Shown: positions 28,416-36,684 of the stretch, piece by piece
Layout of the letters: each line of letters starts with the position of its first letter
Numbering within the stretch: the stretch's first letter is position 1
Assembly (NCBI GenBank): GCA_963663005.2
Contig: CAXXHH010000010.1
Span: 310,001-374,000 of the forward strand
Length of the DNA: 64,000 nt
Source: CAINVV01 sp963663005
Lineage (GTDB): Bacteria > Bacteroidota > Bacteroidia > Bacteroidales > Prolixibacteraceae
Reading direction: 5' to 3'
Notes under the pieces: generated by a model
What the model saw: only the letters and a program-made list of their open reading frames with translations
The model's database searches: none
Told to the model about the DNA's origin: nothing
Made by a program: the position numbers and the translations under genes

Positions 28416-29468
28416 TCAATATGGTAATATGCTTTCTGAATCATTCGTTAATGCGCTAAGGTTTTGCCGTACGACTGCTGGAGATGTGTTGGCATAGCAA
28501 TAGACACACAGGTGGTTGCAGGTATTGTAGGAGCCAATATCCTTGCTGACCATACACCAGCATGCTTTGCGCTGACCTTTGTCTTTTAAATTTGACTTTT
28601 TTTCTGAGACTTCTTCAGAAAAAAGTGATTGCTCTTTAGGCTTGATACCCAGAAAGTCCATTAGTTTGAGATCGTTTGGAAAAAGTTTTGAGATTAACTC
28701 ATCATCAATGCATTTATTATGGATTATCTGGTATTTCTCTAGATCAACATCTTCAGCACACGTAGCAACCTGAAAAGCTGGATTTATTTTGATCCACTCC
28801 TGATGAATTTTATGAATTCCTTCAGCAAATTCGGTTTTCTGGGCATTGGTAAACTCAGCTAAATGAATACCGGACTTATTGTAAAAAGATGTTTCCCTGA
28901 TCAGATTGTGTTGAACTTTTTGGTAAGCGAGGATGTCGGCAAAACTGAAAACTAACTTGTCAGTGAAACTAACCAGTTGGTTCCCAATCTCAAGGATTCT
29001 GGACAGTAATTTATTGACCGACAATTCTTCAGTTAATAATAATGGATCAAATCGCCAGATGACCTTCTCCTTACCAATCAATTTTGATAATTGAATAAAT
29101 GTCCTGATCCTGCTTTCCAATGAAGCAACATTTGGTTCAAAAACCTCGCGGGTATAATTGTTCAGGGTATATTGGAAATAGTAATTGATTCCGCGTTGAT
29201 TAAGAAATGGCAGGTGTTTGAGGAGAGGCAGAGGGTTCTTAGTCCAGAAAACGATTAGGCGTGTCTTCTCAAACGAGACGTATTGAGGTTTGGCTTTGTT
29301 AAATGGATTGCTCCAGCTTACATATCCTTTCTTTAACCTATAAACCAGCCATTCAGCGTGGAATGCCGGAATATCGGTGGAACGGCTTGCAGAAATTACT
29401 AATGGAGCAATTGCTTTTGCAACCTCACCGTTATCTCTGGTAATTTGGATATCTTCCCAACTTTTCAT
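28416..29468 (-). CDS. DUF1848 family Fe-S protein
   Basis: 350 residues. The opening SASRSTDIPAFHAEWLVYRLKKGY is typical of DUF1848. Near the C-terminus CWCMVSKDIGSYNTCNHLCVYCYANTS (across its length) contains the CxxxCxxC triad seen in radical-SAM cluster binding, here C-NHL-C-VY-C, plus two extra cysteines before it. The family is distantly related to spore photoproduct lyase, but no DNA-repair role is proven. It lies 17 nt after the methyltransferase-like gene in the accessory island and is co-directional with the retron. Confidence 0.82.
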   Translation of the reverse strand: MKSWEDIQITRDNGEVAKAIAPLVISASRSTDIPAFHAEWLVYRLKKGYVSWSNPFNKAKPQYVSFEKTRLIVFWTKNPLPLLKHLPFLNQRGINYYFQYTLNNYTREVFEPNVASLESRIRTFIQLSKLIGKEKVIWRFDPLLLTEELSVNKLLSRILEIGNQLVSFTDKLVFSFADILAYQKVQHNLIRETSFYNKSGIHLAEFTNAQKTEFAEGIHKIHQEWIKINPAFQVATCAEDVDLEKYQIIHNKCIDDELISKLFPNDLKLMDFLGIKPKEQSLFSEEVSEKKSNLKDKGQRKACWCMVSKDIGSYNTCNHLCVYCYANTSPAVVRQNLSALTNDSESILPY

Positions 29469-29485
29469 CTCTCGAAGTTTTTAAG

Positions 29486-30484
29486 TCAATTAGTCCTGTA
29501 AACTATGCCGTTTTTGCATAGGTTCTTTTTCGAAATTATATATTTCTCTTTTAATGCTCTTTTGCCAACAATTTGATTCGCAAAGTCTTTGTGTGTCATA
29601 ACCCGGAAGGCAACATTTGATTCATCGTTCTCAAAGTGACTATGTGAAACTTTAAAGCATTTTTCAATGTAGCAACCCTTCGTTTTGCAAATAGATGACC
29701 AGCAGGCACAAGGGCTTGGAAATATATACCTTAGTGCATTAGCGGCTGAATTTACATAATCGTTAAGCTCATCACTCATTATTTTCGTTTTAAAATCTGA
29801 CTTGTGATCCCTGGAACCGGCTACAACATCCAGAAGAATAAATATTCCATCTGGTTGCAGAAAGTTTGAAATTGTCTCGGTCAAACAATGAAACAGTTTT
29901 GGCAAGTTACTCTCCGGCAGATTGTAAAACTCTCCCACAAATTTGAATGAGGTAATAAAATCGAATTTTATTGCTGCAATACGTAAATAATCTATCATTT
30001 GTTGCTTGAAATTATCAATAGAAAAGACTATCCTCTCCTGTTGAAGTACAAAGCTTGATTTGTTTATGACATTGAAGCGATCGACAATTTTTTTAAAATA
30101 TTCGGAGGCATTTTCGTTTCCCTCAACTGTGTAGATTTTTATGGTTTTTGAGTTGAACCCATATTCAAACATAGCTTGCATCATACCAATGACATTACCG
30201 CCAGTTCCCGTACCAATATCGAGAATATTAAATATTGATTTCTGATTAATAGATTGCTGCAACGATGCAATGGAGAACAAGCCCGAAAAAAGTTGGTAGG
30301 ATTCTGAAAAGCTACGTGGAAAGTAGGTGCCCAGATAAATTTTGTTCTTTAGTTCATCGTTAGATAGGTTCAAATCAAAATTACCACCGCGCCGATGAAT
30401 TGCACCCAGTTCTTTGAAAAGGATTTGGTCAATTGGTCTAGGAAGTAGTGTATTCATTTTGTTGTCATTTTGATGATGAGTCAA
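29486..30484 (-). CDS. SAM-dependent methyltransferase-like protein
   Basis: 332 residues. Class I motif I reads NILDIGTGTGGNVIGMM (about 87-102), with an acidic residue at the end of strand 2 (YTVEGNE). Motif IV is weak: the expected catalytic DPPY or NPPY is not visible, and FITSFKFVGEFYNLPE stands in its place. A cysteine cluster (C259, C261, C266, C271, C276) suggests a metal site. This pattern recalls Rsm22-like RNA methyltransferases, but the assignment is tentative. It starts 52 nt after the HEPN-like gene and is co-directional with the retron RT. Substrate is unknown. Confidence 0.65.
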   Translation of the reverse strand: MTHHQNDNKMNTLLPRPIDQILFKELGAIHRRGGNFDLNLSNDELKNKIYLGTYFPRSFSESYQLFSGLFSIASLQQSINQKSIFNILDIGTGTGGNVIGMMQAMFEYGFNSKTIKIYTVEGNENASEYFKKIVDRFNVINKSSFVLQQERIVFSIDNFKQQMIDYLRIAAIKFDFITSFKFVGEFYNLPESNLPKLFHCLTETISNFLQPDGIFILLDVVAGSRDHKSDFKTKIMSDELNDYVNSAANALRYIFPSPCACWSSICKTKGCYIEKCFKVSHSHFENDESNVAFRVMTHKDFANQIVGKRALKEKYIISKKNLCKNGIVYRTN

Positions 30485-30536
30485 AATAACAACTGAACTA
30501 TGCAGTGTATTTGCAGTGTTAAATCTATAATTTAAA

Positions 30537-31304
30537 TCAAACTATATTCTTATTCACATTCCAAACAAAGTCTTCCAAGAATCCCAGAAATCTCAAATAA
30601 TAGATACTTCTATTTTGATATATTTCATCCAGTTTTGCTTCTTGCTCTGTATTAATTGACGGACCTCTGTGAACTCTGTTTCTCATAAGATACAGTTGAT
30701 TGCCTATCCTTATTTTAGGAAATAATTCGAACTGATTATAAACTCTTTTCCCAAAATAATAATAATAAATGACTGCTTTGAATTTTGCCATAAAAGGCCA
30801 AGTACCAATCTTTTCAATTTTTTTATCGTAATCTTGCTCTGGGAATCTATCGTTCCAAAGTAGCATCATTTCAATAGTATCTTCACTTTTTTGATATGTA
30901 TAAGCTCTCTTATACCGATCATTGCTGATTTGAGATATTAGTTTTGAATGAAACAACTCGTTCGTAATATTTTCAATTTGCTGAAATATGGTTAAACAAA
31001 AATTCCTAAAATCATCTCTTCTTCTTTCATGCTCCATTTTGAAGAAATCCTTAACTAGATCGTCTTTGATATCTTTGATATTAAAATCTTTATAAAAATT
31101 TTCCGCTTGTTTCTTTACTATTTTTTCAACACAATATTCGTGAATATTTTGAATTACCCTTTTTTCACTAAAGTTCAAATTTTCGGAGCTTTTTTCAAGT
31201 ATTGCAAGGATTGAATGAAACAACCACTCCTTATCATCTCCTGACTCTTGTAAAACTTGATTTACTTTTTGAGGGAATTTTCTAATATACTCTTTACTTA
31301 CCAT
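30537..31304 (-). CDS. HEPN-like protein, candidate retron effector (255 aa)
   Basis: Not matched to a named family by me. It is all-helical by composition, strongly charged and rich in Lys, Phe and Tyr. RRDDFRNFCLTIFQQIENITNELF (in the middle) followed about 85 residues later by YLMRNRVHRG (R208, R210, H212) resembles the helix pair and the R-(x)n-H catalytic motif of HEPN ribonucleases. The spacing R208-x3-H212 is slightly shorter than the classical R-x4-6-H. It lies 67 nt downstream of the RT on the same strand, the usual place of a retron effector. The AT-rich composition matches the RT gene. Role as an RNA-cleaving toxin is inference. Confidence 0.55.
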   Translation of the reverse strand: MVSKEYIRKFPQKVNQVLQESGDDKEWLFHSILAILEKSSENLNFSEKRVIQNIHEYCVEKIVKKQAENFYKDFNIKDIKDDLVKDFFKMEHERRRDDFRNFCLTIFQQIENITNELFHSKLISQISNDRYKRAYTYQKSEDTIEMMLLWNDRFPEQDYDKKIEKIGTWPFMAKFKAVIYYYYFGKRVYNQFELFPKIRIGNQLYLMRNRVHRGPSINTEQEAKLDEIYQNRSIYYLRFLGFLEDFVWNVNKNIV

Positions 31305-31371
31305 GGTCTTTAATATTTTCGTATCTGGATAAAGACTGATTGCCTCATTAATATTTTTCTAGCAAACTTAT

Positions 31372-32502
31372 TCAAATATTGTTTGAGCCTTTCACACTTA
31401 ATTGGCAATTAGGCTTACTTTCAGTCAGTTTATCAAATCTACCTTTTAATTTTAAATATGTTGAATCATCTTTACCTTTAATCATTGATAAAAAACATAA
31501 TTTTCCGTGCAATACATTACGCAATTTTGTTGTACAATTTTGAATTGACTTAACATGTCCCTTGTCGTTATTGTAGTCATTATTAAATAGACCCTGGGCT
31601 TTATTGTAACCGTATTCTTCCCAATAGTATAACCACATTCGTATCTGCTTTAAATATCGGGTTTGGACATTGACCTTCTGGTTGACTTTTAGACCAGTAA
31701 CCTCTTGTCTGTAGCATTGTTTCACTAATCGAGTTTTTTTATCATTGATCTGTAATTTTTGATCACTAATAATTCTTTTTAATTCTTTAATGAACAATTC
31801 TTCTTTATACAAATTATGATTTGAAGAAAAGGAGATATCGTCTGCATATCTACTATAATTTGCTCCAAACCGCTTTGCTAACCCCTTTAATCTCCTATCA
31901 AGTGTAAAGCTTAAAATGTTAGTAATCACTGGAGAGCAAGGGCTTCCTTGGGGAAGAATTGTCTTATGCATTTCATCCAGGGAAATATTAACGGTGCAAA
32001 GCGACGCGACAACAGAGGCTATTTCACGATTTTTCAATCTTAAAAACGAAGAACTCATTAAAAGCTCATTTGTTAATCTTTCCCTATTAAATGAATGGAA
32101 GAAATCCTTTAGATCAATATTATAAACATATCTTCTTCCTACATGTTGGTAAGCATTGTCTTTAATGGACTTTTGAGGTACAAACCCAAAAGCATCGTGA
32201 TGTATAAAATATAAATGTTGGAAAATTATGTTTAGAATTTGTTGGATAACTTTGAGTTCCTCTTTTGGCGCCATAATGATTCTACTGCCACCAGATTTCT
32301 TTTTAATTTCGAATTTTCTATAGTTTGATTCTGAGTTATTTGCAATACAAAAAAAATTTAGTGTTTTAATATCTATAGGCTTTGCCCTTTCATCAAATAC
32401 TGTTGATTGGACAAAATTCAACAAATACAGTAATTCATCTATGGTTTTCATATTAAACCATAGATGTCCAATCCTTTCAATATTTTCTGTAATTATTTCC
32501 AT
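31372..32502 (-). CDS. Retron-type reverse transcriptase
   Basis: 376 residues from ATG 32502. The retron-specific NAxxH motif is present (NAYQH, 116-120), followed by catalytic NIDLKDFF, LPQGSPCSP (motif 4), YADD (219-222) and the VTGL motif (268-271) that precedes the RNA-recognition thumb region. There is no maturase X or endonuclease domain, so it is not a group II intron RT. An ATG at 32535 would place the a2 repeat inside the coding region; the 32502 start puts the gene 8 nt after a2, a normal retron arrangement. It should make branched msDNA from the adjoining RNA, as known for retrons. Confidence 0.9.
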   Translation of the reverse strand: MEIITENIERIGHLWFNMKTIDELLYLLNFVQSTVFDERAKPIDIKTLNFFCIANNSESNYRKFEIKKKSGGSRIIMAPKEELKVIQQILNIIFQHLYFIHHDAFGFVPQKSIKDNAYQHVGRRYVYNIDLKDFFHSFNRERLTNELLMSSSFLRLKNREIASVVASLCTVNISLDEMHKTILPQGSPCSPVITNILSFTLDRRLKGLAKRFGANYSRYADDISFSSNHNLYKEELFIKELKRIISDQKLQINDKKTRLVKQCYRQEVTGLKVNQKVNVQTRYLKQIRMWLYYWEEYGYNKAQGLFNNDYNNDKGHVKSIQNCTTKLRNVLHGKLCFLSMIKGKDDSTYLKLKGRFDKLTESKPNCQLSVKGSNNI

Positions 32503-32510
32503 AATAAAAA

Positions 32511-32793
32511 AAATACCTGCCCATATATTCATCAAGGAAGCCGTCCCCGAATCGCATTTGCGTATTCCTATGAAACACGCCCTGCGCAGTAAACTTGCCT
32601 ATCGGAAGAAAATATTAATCAAGAAAAAATAAATATCTTAGGCAAAAACCCGCAAAAGAACTTCTCTTAATCTATCCTCGAATCTCGACAAAGCGTGACA
32701 ATAACATTCATCCTGTCGCCAGGACTTTAGGTACCGATCCTTATGGCACAACCATAACAGCACCCGAGTTCAATATTTATAGGGCAGGTATTT
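32511..32793 (-). ncRNA. Putative retron msr-msd RNA
   Basis: Read on the minus strand, a1 AAATACCTGCCC (32793-32782) and a2 GGGCAGGTATTT (32522-32511) are perfectly complementary 12-mers enclosing 283 nt. Inside, 5' to 3', lie hairpin TTATGG-TTGTG-CCATAA (32757-32741) and hairpin TCCTG-GCGA-CAGGA with a GNRA loop (32724-32711), fitting the msr. Next comes a ten-pair stem CACGCTTTGT (32697-32688) with GCAGGGCGTG (32585-32576), including three G-U pairs; it encloses TTGCCTA (32645-32639)/TAGGCAA (32601-32595) and fits the msd. A last hairpin occupies 32567-32549. The RT gene begins 8 nt later. The branching G could not be fixed. Confidence 0.75.
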
Positions 32794-32832
32794 CAAATAA
32801 CTAATGTAAAGCAATAATACAACAATGCATTC

Positions 32833-32863
32833 TTTCTGCAGAGATAAAAAGCTGCTATTTTTG
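32833..32863 (+). promoter_or_regulatory. Probable WYL-gene promoter
   Basis: TTTC (32833-32836), 19-bp spacer, TATTTTTG (32856-32863). The -7 box is a perfect TAnnTTTG; the -33 box has one mismatch. The predicted start near 32870 leaves about 25 nt before the ATG at 32895. Confidence 0.45.
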
Positions 32864-32879
32864 TTTAGGGTTTATAACT

Positions 32880-32909
32880 CAAAGATAAAAAAATATGCCT
32901 ATCAACAAA
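32880..32909 (-). promoter_or_regulatory. Probable retron promoter
   Basis: On the minus strand TTTG (32909-32906), an 18-bp spacer and TATCTTTG (32887-32880) match the phylum consensus. Transcription would start near 32873, about 80 nt before a1. It overlaps the first codons of the WYL gene and faces its promoter, so the two transcripts should interfere. Confidence 0.4.
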
Positions 32910-33905
32910 CATGCCTTAATACGATACCAAGCTTTGGATCGATGTTTTAGTAATCTGTCAAGATATTATTATATTGAAGATCTTATTTGTGAATGCAATA
33001 AGTCTTTATATGAACACACGGGCAATCGGGAAGGTGTGAAAATAAGACAGTTGTACGATGATATTAAATTTATGAAATCGGACGAAGGCTGGAGTATCCC
33101 TCTTGAAAGTATTCGAGATGGACATAAGGTTTATTATCAATATAATGATCGAAGTTTCTCCATCAACAACCAACCCCTTAATGCTGCCGAAGTTGATCAA
33201 ATCAAATCTGCTCTGTTTGTGATGTCAAAATTCAAGGGTTTACCTCAGTTTGAATGGATGGATGAGTTGATTCCAGTCATTGAAAACAAGCTGGGAATTG
33301 TTGGCAAAGGAAGCAATGTGATACTTTTTGATTCCAATATTGATTATACCGGACTTAAATTTATTACATCGTTATTTCATGCCATTGTCAATCAGCAGGT
33401 AGTGAATGTCAGCTATCAGGATTTCAAAAGTGATAAACCATACACATTTCAATTCCATCCATATATTTTAAAGCAATACAATCAGCGATGGTTCTCATTT
33501 GGATATAATCCGGAGAGACCTGATCAAATTTGGAATATTGCTTTGGATCGTATTCTGGAAATCAAGAATGTAAACGCAAAATATAAGCCAACAGATCTCG
33601 ATTGGGAGAACGACTATTTTTTCGATTTTGTGGGGGTGTCCAAAAATGAGGGGGAACCGGTAGAAATAAAAATAGAGATCGATGAAGCCCAGGTTCCCTA
33701 TATCCGAACTAAACCCCTTCACGGAACACAGAAGGGGCCTACATTAACTAAGGAGGGGTGGATTATTTCCATCCGGGTTATCCCCAACTATGAACTGAAA
33801 AAATTGCTTTTATCTTTCGGCGATTCAATTAAGATCATTTCTCCGGTTAATTTCAGAAATGAAATGAGGAATATTTATGTAAAAGCGTTATCGAAATATG
33901 ACTAA
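32895..33905 (+). CDS. WYL-domain transcriptional regulator
   Basis: 336 residues. N-terminal helix-turn-helix (about 1-75, ALIRYQALDRCFSN ... KIRQLYDDIKFM), a WYL domain in the middle (VNVSYQDFK ... HPYILKQYNQRWFSFGYN ... IALDRILEI) and a WCX-like C-terminal region. WYL regulators sense nucleic-acid or nucleotide ligands and often repress bacterial defence loci (BrxR/CapW types). This gene is divergent from the retron, with only 101 nt between its ATG and the a1 repeat, which makes it the probable regulator of the retron transcript. Confidence 0.9.
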   Translation: MPINKHALIRYQALDRCFSNLSRYYYIEDLICECNKSLYEHTGNREGVKIRQLYDDIKFMKSDEGWSIPLESIRDGHKVYYQYNDRSFSINNQPLNAAEVDQIKSALFVMSKFKGLPQFEWMDELIPVIENKLGIVGKGSNVILFDSNIDYTGLKFITSLFHAIVNQQVVNVSYQDFKSDKPYTFQFHPYILKQYNQRWFSFGYNPERPDQIWNIALDRILEIKNVNAKYKPTDLDWENDYFFDFVGVSKNEGEPVEIKIEIDEAQVPYIRTKPLHGTQKGPTLTKEGWIISIRVIPNYELKKLLLSFGDSIKIISPVNFRNEMRNIYVKALSKYD

Positions 33906-34286
33906 TTTTAAGCACTGTCGTGATCATTTTGCCAAGATTACTGCAGTGGAAAGGGTTCCAGTTCGGTCAAACTTAAAACTTTTATGCTATAACAGACACC
34001 AAATTGACAGATCTTTTGGACCTTTGGTAGTGAAATTACCAGAGAAAATGTCTTGATTGAAAGTAAGCATTCGGCCTACTACAGGGTCGATTTTTCACCG
34101 GACTATTCGGAAGTGTTAGATTTTCCCATTGCAATAATGAAGCTTTGGTTTGATAGAGTATTATTGAATCAGCTTCCAGTTACCGGGGAGCCGTTCACAT
34201 TTTTGAGAAGGAACATGTTTAGCCCTCTTTTTTTACACAATGCTGCCTCTTTCTCGAACCGGTTAGTAGTTTGAATTTGATACATT
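33906..34286. other. Non-coding or decayed stretch
   Basis: 381 bases after the WYL gene. One open frame (34053-34274, TTG start) has some protein-like runs (YYRVDFSPDYSEVLDF), but no recognisable family, no good start and no ribosome site, so it may be a gene fragment. Otherwise I see nothing. Confidence 0.35.
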
Positions 34287-34478
34287 TCACCGCAATTTTT
34301 TAAAGAAGTCGTCTACACTGCTGTATGTTTTCACCTTTCCTTCTCTAGCCTCTTTCAGCGACTTATCTAAAGCTGGAATTGTTGCGGAAGTTTCGAAAAC
34401 ACCCAGCGACAACATAAACTCAAGTGCCTTTTGTGCCTTGTGGTTTCTGGGATTGTATTTCAGTATAATTGTGGCCAT
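34287..34478 (-). CDS. Small antitoxin-like protein (DUF2683 type)
   Basis: 63 residues. MATIILKYNPRNHKAQKALEF matches the N-terminus of small Bacteroidota proteins labelled DUF2683, and the tail EAREGKVKTYSSVDDFFKKL resembles the toxin-binding end of RelE/ParE antitoxins. No toxin gene is adjacent: the next gene starts 138 nt away and is part of a complete YefM-YoeB pair. It may be an orphan antitoxin. Family assignment is from memory of the pattern. Confidence 0.65.
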   Translation of the reverse strand: MATIILKYNPRNHKAQKALEFMLSLGVFETSATIPALDKSLKEAREGKVKTYSSVDDFFKKLR

Positions 34479-34616
34479 TGTATTGATTTTTTACAAAGTT
34501 ATGAAAATAATTTCTTCGTTATTTTATGGCCCGACTTTGACGCGCTTATTCAAAATTATTTTGTTATCCAGATTAGCGCTTGTAACTCTCTGAATTCAAA
34601 AGTGGAGGGCATGTTA

Positions 34617-34871
34617 TTAATAATGATACCTGCATTGGGCAATGTATAAAACATCATCATCAATTCGATAAACTAACCGATGCTCTCCGGTGATCCGGCG
34701 AGACCAGAACCCAGATAAGTTTTGCTTTAATGCTTCCGGCTGTCCTGATCCGGTGAAGGGTGTACGTTGGCACTCCTTAATCAAAGAATTTATCTTTTGG
34801 AATACCTTTCGATCGTTAACAATCCAAAATTGATAATCTTCCCAGGCTGATTTGTCCCAAAGAATATCCAT
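34617..34871 (-). CDS. yoeB: Toxin of the Txe/YoeB family
   Basis: 84 residues, the exact family length. A ribosome-dependent endoribonuclease that cuts mRNA in the A site. The catalytic end CRYHY (H83, Y84) is intact, with arginines in SRRITGEHRLVYRI and the N-terminal WDKSAWEDYQFW signature. It starts 2 nt after the antitoxin stop, the standard antitoxin-first order. Confidence 0.93.
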   Translation of the reverse strand: MDILWDKSAWEDYQFWIVNDRKVFQKINSLIKECQRTPFTGSGQPEALKQNLSGFWSRRITGEHRLVYRIDDDVLYIAQCRYHY

Positions 34872-34873
34872 GG

Positions 34874-35131
34874 TTATCTTTCTACGATGGAGTGCTTTAA
34901 CAAATTGCGTTTTTCATTAATGTTTTCAATGGATTCTTCAAGGCGCTGCCGGTTGGCCTTGCTTCTATTAAGGTGGTAAGTCTCTTGCAGGGAATTGAAC
35001 ACATCCAGCGGCATCATGACAATACTCTTCCCTTTAGGCCGGTGTACAACCAACAACTCCTCATCATTGGAAACGGCATCGAGGCTGGTTTTTAAATTTT
35101 GCCTCAGTTCTGAATAATTGACGGCTCTCAT
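34874..35131 (-). CDS. yefM: Antitoxin of the Phd/YefM family
   Basis: 85 residues. The N-terminal DNA-binding fold begins MRAVNYSELRQNLKTSLDAV and includes VVHRPKGKSIVMMPLDVFNSLQET (in part). The C-terminal charged helix should wrap and neutralise YoeB. Usually the YefM-YoeB complex represses its own promoter; upstream DNA to mnmE is short (83 nt), so the promoter lies there. Confidence 0.92.
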   Translation of the reverse strand: MRAVNYSELRQNLKTSLDAVSNDEELLVVHRPKGKSIVMMPLDVFNSLQETYHLNRSKANRQRLEESIENINEKRNLLKHSIVER

Positions 35132-35214
35132 AGTATTTTGAAATTAAATCCGTACAAAATTACGTACTTTTTCGATACTACCAAATTTCTTTAAAACATT
35201 CCTTGATAGCCCAA

Positions 35215-36609
35215 TTATTTTCCGATGCAAAAATGCTTAAAAATATTACCAAGCACCTCGTCGGTGGTGATTTGTCCGGTTATGGAACCTAAATAATAGA
35301 GGCATTCGCGGATATCCTGCGCCAGAAATTCGCCGGAAATATTTGAATGGAGTCCGGAAATCGTGCGTTGAATGGCGTCCAGGGCCTTGGAGAGCGCTTC
35401 GTAATGACGAATATTCGTTACGATCACATCTTCTGGATTGACTTTGTCGAAAGCAAGGGCTGCTTGCATTTCGGCGATTAATACTGAAAGGTTGATTCTT
35501 TGTTTTGCTGCGATAAGTACCAATGATTCATCTCTTTCCAGTTGAAATTCAGAAATATTTTTGCAGGTTTCCTCAGTGGCCAGGTCGGATTTATTGGCAA
35601 CTAATATCAAATGTTGATTGGTGATCTTTTTTCTGATATCAGCTATCCTGGTAAGGTTGTTTTCGAAAGAGGAGGTAAGATCAAGAACCAGCAAAACGAT
35701 GGAAGCCTGCTCCAGCTTTCGGTAAGAGCGCTCAATCCCCATGGTTTCAATTGTATCGGTTGTTTGGCGCAGTCCGGCAGTATCAAAGAAACGGAACAGC
35801 ACTCCGTCCAGATTGACGACATCCTCAATCACATCGCGGGTAGTACCATGAATGTCCGAAACAATAGCCTTCTCCTCGTTCAGCAAGGCATTCAGCAAAG
35901 TGGACTTTCCGACGTTAGTCTCTCCCACGATCGCAACCGGTACACCATTTTTAAGGGCGTTGCCGAGGCGGAATGAGTCAGTCAGTTTCCCGATAAGCGT
36001 CTCAATTTTTTTCGATAACGCTATCAATTGCGTACGGTCGGCAAACTCTACATCTTCTTCGCTGAAGTCGAGTTCTAACTCAACCAGCGTAGTGAAGTGA
36101 AGCAATTGATCCCTCAAAACGCCTATTTCATACGAAAAACCGCCTCTCATCTGGTTTAGCGCCACACGATGGGCAGAAGAATTTCCGGAAGCAATCAGAT
36201 CAGCAACAGCTTCCGCCTGCGAAAGGTCCATTTTCGCGTTTAAAAAAGCACGCTGTGTGAATTCGCCCGGCTGGGCAAGCTGGGCACCTTCGTCAATTAA
36301 CAAGTGCAAAATCTCCTGTTGAACATACAAGGAACCATGACAGGAAATTTCAACAACGTCCTCGCCGGTATACGAGTGAGGCGCCCGAAAAAGTCCGACA
36401 ACAACTTCATCCAGCATTTTGTTGTCACGGCTTATCGATCCGAAATGAAGAGTATTAGCCGCCTGGTCTGCCAATTTTTTACCCGCTACCGGCGAAGAAT
36501 AAACCTTGTCGGCAATGGTTATGGCCTGATCTCCGGAGAGACGAATAACGGCAATTCCGCCGATCCCGGCAGGAGTAGATATAGCGCAAATTGTTGGTTC
36601 TTTATACAT
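35215..36609 (-). CDS. mnmE: tRNA modification GTPase MnmE
   Basis: 464 residues, usual length. Works with MnmG to place the (carboxymethyl)aminomethyl group on U34 of tRNAs. N-terminal folate-binding domain (TICAISTPAGIGGIAVIRLSG), central helical part with an inserted G domain (GETNVGKSTLLN; DTAGLRQTTD; ANKSDL) and the conserved C-terminal CIGK. The catalytic cysteine of that motif is present. Stands as a single gene next to the YefM-YoeB pair, marking return to the core chromosome. Confidence 0.97.
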   Translation of the reverse strand: MYKEPTICAISTPAGIGGIAVIRLSGDQAITIADKVYSSPVAGKKLADQAANTLHFGSISRDNKMLDEVVVGLFRAPHSYTGEDVVEISCHGSLYVQQEILHLLIDEGAQLAQPGEFTQRAFLNAKMDLSQAEAVADLIASGNSSAHRVALNQMRGGFSYEIGVLRDQLLHFTTLVELELDFSEEDVEFADRTQLIALSKKIETLIGKLTDSFRLGNALKNGVPVAIVGETNVGKSTLLNALLNEEKAIVSDIHGTTRDVIEDVVNLDGVLFRFFDTAGLRQTTDTIETMGIERSYRKLEQASIVLLVLDLTSSFENNLTRIADIRKKITNQHLILVANKSDLATEETCKNISEFQLERDESLVLIAAKQRINLSVLIAEMQAALAFDKVNPEDVIVTNIRHYEALSKALDAIQRTISGLHSNISGEFLAQDIRECLYYLGSITGQITTDEVLGNIFKHFCIGK

Positions 36610-36684
36610 GCCCGACTAATTTGCTGCAAATATACCGGATATATCTTCAAAAGAGAAAAGGCCCTTTCGGACCTTTTCTCTTCA

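Noticed and set aside
31305..31371. AATATTT/AAATATT inverted repeat between RT and HEPN-like genes as a second RNA element.
   Set aside because: Seven AT-only pairs in AT-rich DNA are not significant.
32520..32804. Two plus-strand open frames over the retron RNA region (ending at 32632 and 32804) that look slightly protein-like.
   Set aside because: They lack starts with ribosome sites, are in different frames, and lie over the a1/a2-bounded structure, which explains the conservation better. A relic of an older gene remains possible.
34053..34274. 73-codon plus-strand frame after the WYL gene.
   Set aside because: TTG start, no family pattern, no ribosome site; treated as possible fragment only.
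27000..35200. CRISPR array, integrase or transposase expected in an accessory island.
   Set aside because: No spaced repeat array, no integrase or transposase frame and no tRNA gene found anywhere in the window.
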